Positions 24,278-34,327 of a stretch of 64,000 nucleotides of DNA are shown here, one piece after another. Position numbers and translations under genes: made by a program. The notes under the pieces are model-generated. The model saw nothing but the letters and a program-made list of their open reading frames with translations, did not search any database and was not told where the DNA came from. The stretch is taken from the NCBI GenBank assembly GCA_024349245.1, contig JALDNG010000039.1, positions 907,001-971,000 of the forward strand. The letters run 5' to 3'. This DNA is from Neodontobutis hainanensis. Its lineage: Eukaryota; Chordata; Actinopteri; Gobiiformes; Odontobutidae. The first letter of the stretch is position 1. The number at the start of each line of letters is the position of its first letter.

Positions 24278-24312
24278 TAATAATAATAATAATTATTATT
24301 ATTATTATTATT
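24278..24312. repeat. (AAT)n microsatellite
   Basis: TAATAATAATAAT followed by ATTATTATTATTATT forms a small palindromic trinucleotide tract next to the tail of a SINE. Confidence 0.9.
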
Positions 24313-24660
24313 TATTTCATTGATTTTCTACCGCTTTGTCCCGTTAGGGGTTGCGGGTGACTGGAGCCTATCCCAGCAGCTTTGGGCCTGAGGCGGGGTA
24401 CACCCTGGACAGTGGCCAGTTGGTCGCAGGGCTAACATGTAGAGACAGACAGTGACAGACAACCATTCACTTTCACATTCATTCACTAGGGACACTTTAG
24501 AGTTGCCAATTAACCTGTACATGCACAGTGACACGTGGAGGACATGCAGACTCCTCACAGAAAGACCGGAGTCGGCCGAGAATGTTTGGGCCGGCCGGGT
24601 TTTGAACTCACGACCTTCTTGCTGTAAGGCAGGGGTGCTAACCACTCTGCCACATGCACC
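24313..24660 (-). repeat. Long copy of the tRNA-headed SINE
   Basis: It has the same head (GCATGTGGCAGAGTGGTTAG) and tail (GCGGTAGAAAATCAATGAA) as 20902-21153 on the minus strand. Between them it has about 100 extra bases with ACACCCTGGACAGTGGCCAG and CGGGGTACACC. The tail runs into an (AAT)n microsatellite, a common outcome of A/T-rich retroposon tails. A target duplication is not evident. Confidence 0.82.
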
Positions 24661-24689
24661 AAATTTTTTTATTTTTTTAGTTTTTTTAT

Positions 24690-25100
24690 TTGGTACATCA
24701 TTGTGTTCTGGGCATCACTGAGCATAACTTCTTCACTGGGTCTGGCAAAATCTGGCAATGTTTTAGAAAGTTAGTGGTGTGATATTAGCTTTCAATTCTT
24801 GCACTTCATTTTTATTACAGATTTCAGGCATTGCCATGACAACACGGTTGCAAGTAGGAGTGAGGCGTTTTACTTTTTTGTTCAGGGGCAATCAGGGATG
24901 GCATGTACCAAATTTCATACATTTATGACAAAGTAAATTTCAAATTCAAATTTCATTTTTGCAGGGTGCGCTGGAGAGCCATTTTAAAGGGTAATGAATT
25001 ATATTGGCGCATTATTGTGTTGAGGGCATTGTTGTGCACATCTTCTTTATTGGAAACGACTAAATCTGTTGACGTTTTAGAGAGTTACGTGCAGTGTGAC
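24690..25100. repeat. Possible diverged direct duplication, about 315 bp apart
   Basis: Text at 24690-24784 (ATTGTGTTCTGGGCAT ... CTTCTTCACTGG ... GTTTTAGAAAGTTA) parallels 25008-25099 (ATTGTGTTGAGGGCAT ... CTTCTTTATTGG ... GTTTTAGAGAGTTA) in the same order and spacing. The family is not recognised. By-eye similarity only. Confidence 0.5.
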
Positions 25101-25269
25101 CGGCCCAAAATGGTCCAAAAATACAGAGTTTTCATTTAAAAAGATCATTGAGCATCATTGTTGAAACTGCTTCTTGCTACGTCATCTTAAAACGGTCAGG
25201 TGATTTGAACTCACTGGTGTTCTTCAGCCCCAACTTTGGAAGAGTTAACACGAAGTCTGCATGGGGGCT

Positions 25270-25480
25270 CGTATGGAGTTAAAAACTCACTGATGTAACT
25301 TGGCACAAGGCCTAAACAAACTTTAAAAGTGATCAGTAAAATCTTGCACAGGGAGCAAGTAGAGTAAGGCTATAACTGGTGTGATACGTTGTTGTCTGTT
25401 AAACCCAGTTAGAAGCCTACCTGCTGCGTTCTGAACAAGTTGGAGTCGAGAGAGTGATAATGGCATCAGCATTGTCAAAC
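25270..25480 (-). pseudogene. L2-type LINE fragment, end of reverse-transcriptase ORF
   Basis: The minus strand from about 25441 to 25325 translates to LVQNAAGRLLTGFNRQQRI followed by TPVIALLYLLPV, the characteristic thumb and connection block of L2-type LINEs (usual form TPVL..LHWLPV). It stops shortly after, at HF. It was found by reading the minus strand; it is too short to stand out as an ORF. Confidence 0.72.
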
Positions 25481-25783
25481 AGGCATCAGGGTTTTGCTGC
25501 TGAACTGAAAAACATTTTCAATGATTTTAACTCTTGTAGGAGGAACTACTTTGCCACAGCTTCAGATGTGAAGAGATATTTTATTCACTAAAGAGAAGCA
25601 GTCTGACACAGAAAAAGAACTGTCAGTCAGAACTCTGACAGCACCATCGAACCCGTGTGTCAGTCAGCAGCCCCACAACTGCAGACAGCTGCTACATCCC
25701 ATTCACTGTCGTCAGGAAAAGACAAAGATAGCACAGAGAACAGATTTTAGGCTGGAAGGTCATGGTCCTTCTTCTCGTCCTGG

Positions 25784-26902
25784 GAGAGGACGGACTGATT
25801 TCAGAGAGGACAGCCTGAGTCCAGAGAGAGGACAGCCTGAGTCCAGAGAGAGGGCAGAATGTCCAGGGAGAGGACAGCCTGAGTCCAGAGAGGACAGCCT
25901 GAGTCCAGAGAGGACAGACTGAGACCACAGAGGACAGCCTGAGTCCAGAGAGGACAGACTGAGTCCAGAGAGAGGACAGACTGAGTCCAGAAGGACAGCC
26001 TGAGTCCAGAGAGAGGGCAGAATGTCCAGAGAGAGGACAGCCTGAGTCCAGAGAGGACAGACTGAGTCCAGAGAGAGGGCAGAATGTCCAGAGAGAGGGC
26101 AGACTGAGTCCAGAGAGGGCAGCCTGAGTCCAGAGAGGACAGCCTGAGTCCAGAGAGAGGGTAGAATGTCCAGAGAGAGGACAGACTGAGTCCAGAGAGG
26201 GCAGCCTGAGTCCAGAGAGAGGGTAGAATGTCCAGAGAGAGGACAGACTGAGTCCAGAGAGAGGGCAGAATGTCCAGAGAGAGGACAGACTGAGTCCAGA
26301 GAGGACAGACTGAGTCCAGAGAGAGGGCAGAATGTCCAGAGAGAGGACAGACTGAGTCCAGAGAGGACAGACTGAGTCCAGAGAGAGGGTAGAATGTCCA
26401 GAGAGAGGACAGACTGAGTCCAGAGAGAGGGCAGAATGTCCAGAGAGAGGACAGACTGAGTCCAGAGAGGACAGACTGAGTCCAGAGAGAGGGCAGAATG
26501 TCCAGAGAGAGGACAGACTGAGTCCAGAGAGGACAGACTGAGTCCAGAGAGAGGGTAGAATGTCCAGAGAGAGGACAGACTGAGTCCAGAGAGAGGGCAG
26601 AATGTCCAGAGAGAGGACAGACTGAGTCCAGAGAGGACAGACTGAGTCCAGAGAGAGGGCAGAATGTCCAGAGAGAGGACAGATTGAGTCCAGAGAGGGC
26701 AGCCTGAGTCCAGAGAGAGGACAGAATGTCCAGAGAGAGGATAGATTGTCCAGAGAGAGGACAGACTGAGTCCAGAGAGGACAGACTGAGTCCAGAGAGA
26801 GGACAGAATGTCCAGAGAGAGGATAGATTGTCCAGAGAGAGGATAGATTGTCCAGAGAGAGGATAGATTGTCCAGAGAGAGAATAGATTGTCCAGAGAGA
26901 GA
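25784..26902 (+). repeat. 1.1-kb purine-rich minisatellite (VNTR)
   Basis: The plus strand is made of two related 18-22-base cores, ACAGACTGAGTCCAGAGAG and GGCAGAATGTCCAGAGAGAG, arranged in higher-order blocks. Variants are clustered: the left end carries ACAGCCTGAGTCC, and the right end (26733-26899) carries a homogeneous 20-base unit GATAGATTGTCCAGAGAGAG. All three minus-strand frames stay open for about 380-415 codons because the units lack stops in any frame; the predicted serine/leucine-rich repeats are artefacts. Strong strand asymmetry (GA-rich plus strand) could favour triplex or slipped structures. The array abuts the 3' end of a SINE at 26903. Confidence 0.96.
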
Positions 26903-27100
26903 CAAGACAAGGCAATTTTATTTCTATAGCACAATTCATACACAGGGTAACTCAAAGTGCTTTACAGAAATAAAGACAATTTACAAGATTTAGATACATA
27001 AGAATAATCAACAGTATGAACTGTGGGGAGAGTGGGAATCAAACCGCCTACCTTCAGGTTGAAGGACGACTGCTCTACCCACTGAGCTACTGCCGCAGAA
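26903..27100 (-). repeat. tRNA-derived SINE
   Basis: On the minus strand the head reads GGCAGTAGCTCAGTGGGTAG, with a clear A box, then a B-box-like GGTTTGATTCCC and CACTCTCCCCACAGTTCATA as in the SINE at 15848. The tail is AAAGCACTTTGAGTTACCC, then GTGCTATAGAAATAAAATTG and CCTTGTCTTGTCTC. The head is tRNA-like but does not continue into an acceptor stem, so this is not a tRNA gene. Its tail touches the minisatellite, so the array may have started from SINE-tail sequence. Confidence 0.82.
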
Positions 27101-27504
27101 AAGACTCTGGAGGCAGGAACAGGAGTTACTCCTCAGTGTTACAGGTGTGTCTGTCAGTGCCCTGTGAAAACTGTCCTGCTTCAAACACAACATTATAAGT
27201 AGACAGTGGTCCATATCCAACACATCTCGGTCTGTCTCGCTAAATCCCTCTCAGACACCAGGTTGCGCTAAAGCTAGGAACTTACTAGAAGTTCACCTTG
27301 TAACAGACCGGTCTATATTTTCTCTTTTCCTTTTACATAAAATGGTCTTTGCAAAAAGGCCACCGTTCATTCACTATAATAAGTATCAGACTCAGCAGGT
27401 GCACCCGCCACCTCCACTGAGGCTGGCTCGTGGTATGTTTATTGTTTAACATTAAACAGGGGTACATGTCTGTGACAGACAGATTAGGTTTGATTGAGGT
27501 TTTA

Positions 27505-27855
27505 GTTCTGAAACCTAAATCAAAAGAGCTTCACCCTAGAACAACAAACACAACACCTGAATGGAGCAGTGTCACTAACGACTCTCCTGAGCCATAACAA
27601 CTCCCACATCAGAAGTCACACTTTCCTTTCATGGCCAATGACTGTGAGACCAGAACAGCCTGGTCCATCAGGTTTGGTTTCAGGGGAAACTCCTCCCTCT
27701 AGAGATGAAAAAAAGGTTTAAGTATAAGCATCTGGACTCAGTTTTCCCTCTAGAGATATAAGCTCACCTCTTATACCAGTTGATGTCAGAATTGATAAAG
27801 TCTTTTGGAATTACGGACGAAACATCTTCACCTTGAAAACCAGATGCTTTTTCTT
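27505..27855 (+). mobile_element. 3' tail of a Penelope-like element (fragment)
   Basis: It shares AACAGCCTGGT, AACTCCTCCCTCTAGAGA, AAGCTCACCTCTTATACCAG and CAGATGCTT with the 3' region of the minus-strand Penelope-like copy at 50925-51990. CTCCCTCTAGAGA occurs twice, about 50 bases apart, suggesting a small internal duplication. No coding sequence remains. Confidence 0.6.
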
Positions 27856-28002
27856 AAATGGAGATTACAACATATACCTCTACTTAAAAGTTATACATTA
27901 AATATGTACTTTCTTTAAGTATTTAAGCATCAGATGTGGTTTGTTTGTAAGCAAAAAAACAATTATTTGGCATGTTTCTTACAAAACAAATGTATAATTT
28001 TT

Positions 28003-28090
28003 CATCAGTGTGGAGTTTGCATGTTTTCTCCTTGTCTGCGTAGGTTAACTATGGATGCTTCGGTTTCTTTCCCCTACCACCAAAGACACA
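28003..28090 (+). repeat. SINE body fragment
   Basis: GTGTGGAGTTTGCATGTTTTC, TGTCTGCGTAGG and CTACCACCAAAGACACATA match the body of the SINE copies at 45155 and 50637 (opposite strand). Head and tail are missing. Confidence 0.6.
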
Positions 28091-28607
28091 TACAATATTT
28101 ATTTACTATCTATGTATAGGACAAGAGATGGAAATTAACAGTTAAGCTTTAATCAGGTACAAGCTTCTCTCTGCTTTGGCTTAATGTACATTGTAGAAGT
28201 GGGACAATGTACGATTATATCGCTCATAGCAAAAATAGTAAAGATTAATTGGCCATTTTTTAGCATTGGAATAATTGTTCATCAAGATAATTGCTAGCTG
28301 TTTGTTTTTTCTCACCCAATGCCATTTTGACATATTTTTTAAATGAATAATAACCCTGTTCTTAAGATCATTCTAGCTCCACATTAACAGTTTTCCGCTT
28401 GCTCGGGGCAGTCCTTAGTTTACTCCAGACATCCCAATTGTCAAGTGCCTACTGACGTAGCCAAAGCTGAAGTCTGTCCTGAGTGGGATGTTTAGGCCGT
28501 ACTCTGATGTGTCCAGCAGAGAACAGGGCTGTAAAAAATAGCTTGTTGAATAAAATTTAGCAAAGCAGCTTTATTTGCCTCGAGGCAGTTTTGATTCAGA
28601 AGACAGT

Positions 28608-28657
28608 GAACAATGATGAACGATGCTGAACGACGCTGAACGACACTGAACAAGTGT
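28608..28657 (+). repeat. Five 10-bp tandem units
   Basis: GAACAATGAT, GAACGATGCT, GAACGACGCT, GAACGACACT and GAACAAGTGT follow each other without gaps. It is a small imperfect decanucleotide array. Confidence 0.85.
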
Positions 28658-28663
28658 CATGCA

Positions 28664-28760
28664 GCAGGGCCGGAACAAGGAATGTGGGACCCTGGGGAAA
28701 AAACTATATTTGGGTCCCTTTTGGAGAGGGGGGTCTGGGGGGCCCAATCACAGGGTATAT
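28664..28760 (+). mobile_element. Possible hAT terminal end
   Basis: CAGGGCCGGAACAAGGAATG with later TCTGGGGGGCCC resembles outer repeats of fish hAT elements. No partner end or target duplication was found. Confidence 0.3.
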
Positions 28761-29149
28761 ATATGTTTTTATAATTTTCTGAACTAAAAATTAAATTAAA
28801 CTTTCTCTGAATGAATTAGTCTGAAGCAGAACAGACTATTGCTAAAGTAATATTTTTAAGAATTGCCTAAATTATTTAATTGGCACTTGTTTTAGGTCTT
28901 GCTTAATTTATGTTATTTTCACATTAAACAAAGTGTTGTTAAACCACAAAAAAAAAACTGTAAAGTGATTCCAGTGTGTTTTAGTGAAATTTCAGAACTG
29001 TATGCATAATTTCATAGTTATCATGAAAATATCAATATTAGCAATTACTGTGGCCAGGAAAGTTGTAGCACAAAATTCTAATGTTGTCCCATGTTTAGTA
29101 CATTTTACGCTGTCCTAAAAAAACAAAAACAAATAAAAACTTTCCTGCT

Positions 29150-32100
29150 TAAGGAACCTGATCCTGATTGGTACCAACACACTGGACACGGTTTATGAAG
29201 AATATCTGGAGCAAAGTCCAGCCTTCTGTCCATTGCAGTATGGTTACGAAGCTGGTCTAAACATAAGGCGGCAGAGATACCAGCTTAAAGCTTAACTTCA
29301 GTAGTTCACAAATTATCGCTGCAGGGCAAACTGTTCTGCTTGATAGTTTTTCCTTTAGTGAGAGAAACATGTGATTATTGAGCATCCTGTGTCATTTTCT
29401 TTCCCTGGTGGGTTAATGATACTACATCTTCTCACACTGAAACACCTGCATTCAAGAACTGAAAAAGAGAAACATCAAATAAAATGATCAGAATCAACAC
29501 TGTTCAAACAAAGACCACGTTCCACTGTTCTGGACACTGTTCGTCAACACCTGCAGAACCTGTTAGACTCTGGAGTGATAAGACAGTCCGATTCTCCTTT
29601 CGTAAGGAAGAAGAATGGCAGTATAAGATTATGTATTGACGATCGAAAGTTAAATTTCCAGACCATAAAGGTTGCTTATGCTCTCCCTAAACTCCAGTGG
29701 ATTTACTGCACTCTGCGGATCTCAGTGGTTTTTGGTACTAGACCAAGTACTTTTCAGGGATTGATGGAAAGATGCATAGGAGATATGCATCTGAAGGAAG
29801 TACTTATATTTATAGATGACCTCATAATCTTTGCCCCTAAACTTGAAGAGCATGAGGAAAGGCTAATGAACGTCTCAAAAACTTTGCATTAAAACTGTCT
29901 GTTGAAAAATATGTGTTTTGTCAGCCAACAGTCCACTATTTGGGACATGTTTCTAAAGGAGTACAACTGATCCAGCAGAAATTTCAGGAATAAAATAGTG
30001 TCTAGTGCATAAAAACTTAAGGTTTCACCTGGTACTACCACCACTTTGTGAAAGAGTACTCTAACATTGTCAAGCCACCAAACAACTTAACATCCGGTAA
30101 TCCACCAACCCAGTAAAAAATAAGAAGTTAAATTCCTTCCAATCACTAAAAAAGAACACATATGTAGCCGGGTCAAATAGAAAAATATAACTTTTATCCA
30201 AAAGTAGTTACAATTCGCCCTTTAGCCAGAAGGTCACTTGACTGTGACATAATACTCCAGTGAATACTTGAAGTCGCACGCGTGATGTCACCACAGCGCG
30301 ACAGCTGAATGCCTCGGTAAGAGACTGAAAGAACGGTGCGTATCAGGGGTAAAATTTGTTTTGTAAAAACTGTTAAAATGAGTTTAAACACAAAAATAAT
30401 CTTTGATACGGTTAAACAATGCTTTAGTTTGCTTCTTAGTCTAGGATTGTTCTTTGGTTGAATTCATGGAGGCAAAGATTGTTGTGGATTGCCGCTTGTC
30501 CGGTGAGGCGTTTTGCTGTTCACAAAGAAGAGATCTTGTGCTGCATGATGGAGTGAGTGATCGGTTATAATTCTTATGGTTCATAAGTGTTGTTTATTCA
30601 GAAATGTTGTACAGTTTGTGGTGAATGCAAAGGGGAGATAGCACTGTCCAGGGTCCTTCGGTGGGCTGGGGGTGAGTTTAAGTTCAATGTTACACAATGT
30701 GAATAATTAAATTTCAATGTAGTTTTATTTTTTATTAAACACAAACATTTTAATGTAAACTAAGTGGTGTTTTATCTTTGTTTTGTTATAGAATAAGTCC
30801 ACTACTGTTGTCTTAGGTCTTAAATGTTTGGTTGTTAGAGACTAAAAAAAACTCTGTCATAAGCTGAATATTGACTCCTGACATTGCTTTAAGAATGTTC
30901 AAAAAGAAAAGCCAAATCAAACCAAAATGCTGTTCTCCTGCTGGGGAGAGTCGGGAAAAAAAAGACCCACATTATTTTTGGGTGCTGCTGGTGTTTGGTC
31001 CATTATTTTACCACCTGGCCACACATATTTAAGTTTGCAGAGCAACATCTCCATCATCAGAATGTCATCGCCATTAACCAGCACATTGTACAAGCCATCT
31101 GTGACAGGCAGCTTATCTACAGTTTGCTTGATCAAAGACTCACTCATAGTTTACACTGACAGCGTGCCTGCAAGTTATATAGATGACACTCAATTTGCCT
31201 CCCCTGTTGTTCCTCGGCTGACCGCTGCAGAGATCGCTGAGAAGCAGAGGGCAGAACTACCACTTCTCCTCCGAGAACTGAACAAAATGGAGCTCCGATT
31301 CGACTTCATAAGGAAGAGACAACTCACAGACCAACTGTATCATCAACTTGTTTTTTCACAAGAATATTGTTTGGATGTACTTTTCAATTTGTATGATCAA
31401 ATGGGACACATGGGAATTGACAAGACACTTGACCTGATCTGCTCCCGATTTTACTGGCCAAGTATAGCGCTGGATGTTTGTTACAATGTATGATCCTGTG
31501 AGCGTTGTGTTAAAAGAAAATACCTGACTTGACAAAGCTGTGCCACTTGTTAACATCAGGACATTTTTTCACATTGGAACCCGACTGCAGCCGAACCAAA
31601 GGTATATTGGTAATCACCAATCCTTTTACCAAATATGCTGTTGCTATTTAACCAGTAGACACCCAACCAGAAAGACTTTGTGGGATATTTTCTTAGTCTA
31701 CTATTGAATCCCTGAAAAGTTGCACAGCAATCAAGGTCCTGACTTTGAAGCAGGAACAATCAAAGACTTCACTGGCTGGAATCCAAAAAGTTTGAATAAC
31801 AACCTATCACCCCAGAGGAAACCCTGTAGAGCGATTTAATCACACACTTTTGGATAAGCACGGGACTCTGGCAAATGATGAAAAGGTCTACTGGAAAGAC
31901 ATCGTGAAGCCTCTGGTTCATGCGTATAATTGGACTCACAGTGATGTAACCGGCTTCACATCGTATGATGTATGGTTTAAGTTACAGTGGTTTCATTTAT
32001 ACCCTGGAAGATGCAGATCCTCCAGTTATTACCAGTCCAGCTGTAGTCTGCAACCAACAACCCATTGTACCGAGACGTACATTTAGTCTGGGGGGGAACT
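29150..32100 (+). pseudogene. Ty3/gypsy retrotransposon pol relic
   Basis: Domains follow the gypsy order. 29155-29280 encodes the post-protease block with LIGTNTLDTVYEEYLEQSPA. 29540-29892 encodes the reverse transcriptase (LLDSGVIRQSDSPFVRKKNG, then STFQGLMERC and FIDDLIIFAP with the catalytic DD). About 30 residues containing motif A (the first catalytic Asp) are deleted between RISVVF and GTRPSTFQ. RT text continues out of frame to about 30160. After a foreign insert, 31150-31493 encodes the integrase zinc-binding region (MGHMGIDKTLDLICSRFYWP). The integrase core follows with several stops, and 31850-31990 its C-terminal part (WKDIVKPLVHAYN). A polypurine tract GGGGGGGAA lies at 32090-32098, directly before the LTR. 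No 5' LTR or gag is visible. Not functional. Confidence 0.88.
30165..31147. other. Unidentified 1-kb insertion in the gypsy relic
   Basis: Gypsy coding text stops after an RT-to-RNase-H segment near 30160 and resumes at about 31148. The intervening block does not fit gypsy. Its left part (30270-30350) is CpG-rich (CGCACGCGTGATGTCACCAC, CACAGCGCGACAGC) with potential GT splice donors near 30316 and 30504. Its right part holds a minus-strand frame of 76 codons (30917-31147) with DGLYNVLVNGDDILMMEMLL, a sequence I cannot assign. No terminal repeats or target duplication were found. It could be a captured host fragment, a retrocopy or an unknown transposon. Confidence 0.4.
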
Positions 32101-32765
32101 TGTAACACCTTTCACATGATATCGAGAACCCCCGGTTTCTATTGGCTCTCAGTTACAAACCCAGATATATGAGCAGCGCTCTTCCAGTTCCTCCTCCTCC
32201 ACTGCGAGCTTGGGCATCAGGCATTTGGATTAATTCTCACTGAGCGGCTTCCATCTGGGTTCCAACATAAAATTCTCATCCAAATCCTTTGTAATTCAGT
32301 TGTTAGGTTTTTTAAGTTGGATTGGTTAACCAACATGAAGATGACGACGATCTAGGACAGATTTTTTTTTTTTTTGAAACAAACTGGTTGCCCAGTCTGG
32401 ACAATTCTTTGCATGCCTGAATCTATTTTCCTAAAACTAGAAATATAAAACTGAACTTTGACAAAAGGAATAAGACTGAACTCTATCTTTGTAAACAAAG
32501 TCAACAAACCTTGAACCAAGGTCAATATGTTGTAATAAATAAATAAAATTTCTGTTTATTTATTGTTTATTCTTTCAATTCCTTCATTCAATTTCTCTTT
32601 TCCTTTTACAAAATAAATATATTTACTTAATACTTTAAGTGTATGTGTCTGTTTCATTCATACCCACAAGCTCCATAAAGAACCAATCTATTGCGTACCG
32701 TAATTTTTTGCGTTAATTGCCGACTAATTGGCTTCAATAAAATAATTAACGAAAACATTGTTACA
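32101..32765 (+). mobile_element. 3' LTR of the Ty3/gypsy relic
   Basis: The LTR begins TGTAAC directly after the polypurine tract and ends GTTACA at 32765, a perfect 6-base inverted terminal match and the canonical TG...CA ends. Several AATAAA polyadenylation signals lie at 32535-32550 and 32737. At 665 bases it is in the normal range for gypsy LTRs. The right-flank target duplication cannot be tested because the 5' LTR is missing. Confidence 0.8.
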
Positions 32766-33214
32766 GATCACATTTCTTTCACACTATAACTGTAACAAGC
32801 TGTAAACAGACATCCCAACCTGCTGAGTAAACCATGTTTAAATGCACATTTCCATTCAGGCAGAGGACCCGAACAGCAGCTTGTGAAAATTATTTGGTGC
32901 GAGCAGATAGTCAAATCACACATGCAATATGGTGCTGCTCTCACACACAAATCCAAACACGTTACACAAAAGCAGAAATTACAACATAGTGACCTATAGT
33001 GAAAGAGTCTAGCTATGGAGCAACTGAATGAGTGACAGAAGAATTAAGTATGAGAGGGGCTCCGTGTCACAGTGACTTGTGAGCTGACTGGAGCTACTAC
33101 TGTCCACTCAAGTTTAAACTCAATCTGCTCCTGCTTTGGGTTTACGCAGAAGGTCTAACCAAAAAACGAATGAAACCACCACAATACGTTACTTGAGAGA
33201 GTTACAACGTCATG
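32766..33214. other. Unassigned sequence between LTR and MITE
   Basis: A short stretch with no open frame longer than 62 codons and nothing recognisable. Confidence 0.4.
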
Positions 33215-33589
33215 TTAAAGTGACACTATGTAACTTTTGCCACTAGATGGCGCAGATCACTCAACAGACTGACTGTGCTGGCTGTTTTTGAGAGGAAAAT
33301 ATCAAAGCCCAACAAGTTTGGAAGAAAAAAATCTTACTTCTAAAATTGTAGTACATTTTGTACAAATAAAACTATGCAAAGTGTATCGGCCTATTTCTGC
33401 TCCCTCGAGCTGCTGAGCCTGTCTCTCAGGAGAGGTCTGCTCTTCCCGGTGGTATGGAATTTTAAAACATTTATAATTCCCTGTCCAGCTGAGGGTACTG
33501 TTAACAATTAAATCAATACAAGAATGTATATTTTTGGAAATTAAAATTATGCAATTCTACTAGCTAAAAGTTATGCAGTGTGACTTTAA
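33215..33589. mobile_element. MITE with about 24-bp TIRs flanked by TTAA
   Basis: The left end TTAAAGTGACACTATGTAAC (then TTTTGC) and the right end CTAAAAGTTATGCAGTGTGACTTTAA are imperfect inverted repeats. Both lie at TTAA (33215-33218 and 33586-33589), leaving an internal length of about 367 bases. TTAA duplication is typical of piggyBac, but the terminal bases are not the usual CCC, so superfamily assignment is open. No coding capacity. Confidence 0.72.
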
Positions 33590-33847
33590 TTCCATCAATA
33601 ATGATGACATTGGTAATGTGTCAATGTCAAGAGACGCTCCTGAACTGAAGTCATCTTTACGTGTTTAGCTCACACTGTTCGGTCTGACATGTTTCAAACC
33701 AAAACTAAACCAGTGTGAAGATCTTAAATTCAACTGAATTATTCAATTAAACTGTATTTAAAGGTTCTTCTGCCTAAACCTATAAGACACATGCTCAGTG
33801 GCAAAGGTGATATAAATAAAACAAATTGCATGAAAATATGGATTCAC

Positions 33848-34116
33848 TTTATTCTAGACAGGTTTTTAGTTGGTTTATTTCGGTCAACACAAAAGAATAC
33901 AATAAAATTATTATCATTAATTAATTATTATTTAAACTATTGTTTGCTCGGACCCTGGCCTTCTTTCTTCCATGTTTGCTGGATTTGGATTTATACCTTT
34001 TTTTATACCTTTTGCCGGCAAAATAAACTCTTTTTTGACCCTTCTGTCTGTGTTTGGGTTTTGCATTGGAGTCTCACATGTTCCGGACTGTAGGTCCATG
34101 ACACATAAGGAGATAG
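33848..34116. mobile_element. Unidentified insertion in a LINE fragment
   Basis: LINE reverse-transcriptase text on the minus strand breaks off at about 34117. The adjoining block ends in GGTCCATGACAC and contains AAATAAACTC followed by TTTTGACCCTTCTGTCTGTG, a text I associate with ends of fish mobile elements. It overlaps a 100-codon plus-strand frame with no domain. The left limit is uncertain. Confidence 0.35.
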
Positions 34117-34262
34117 GTAGTATACAGTACTGGTGGCTGTCTCCACTTTTATAGATTGGAATAACATATGCAACTTTCATTTAATTTGGGAATTCTACTG
34201 TGTGTAATGATAAATTACAAATATGACCCAGAGGCTTTGCACTGTTATTACACTTTTAATTT
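34117..34262 (-). pseudogene. Non-LTR LINE reverse-transcriptase fragment
   Basis: The minus strand encodes AKPLGHICNLSLHTVEFPN, then a stop, then MKVAYVIPIYKSGDSHQY. This is the fingers region of jockey/CR1-type LINE reverse transcriptases (usual form K.A.VIPI.K.GD...NYRP). It ends before the NYRP block, where the 33848-34116 insertion begins. Confidence 0.72.
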
Positions 34263-34327
34263 TAGTCTGATCAAGGCTATTCCATACGATTTTATTTTTT
34301 TAAATTTTTTTTATCAAATAAAACTAT

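Noticed and set aside
25692..26955. Three overlapping minus-strand ORFs of 381-415 codons (serine/leucine-rich repeats)
   Set aside because: They are open in all three frames at once because the minisatellite units contain no stop in any frame; codon choice is dictated by the repeat, and there is no start context or domain.
27030..27100. tRNA gene on the minus strand
   Set aside because: A- and B-box text is present but continues into a SINE body, and the acceptor stem does not pair. The same applies to the heads at 3252, 16673, 20902, 45155 and 50637.
29150..32765. Intact endogenous retrovirus
   Set aside because: The domain order and motifs are Ty3/gypsy-like, no envelope or gag text is visible, pol is broken by deletions and stops, and only a 3' LTR is present.
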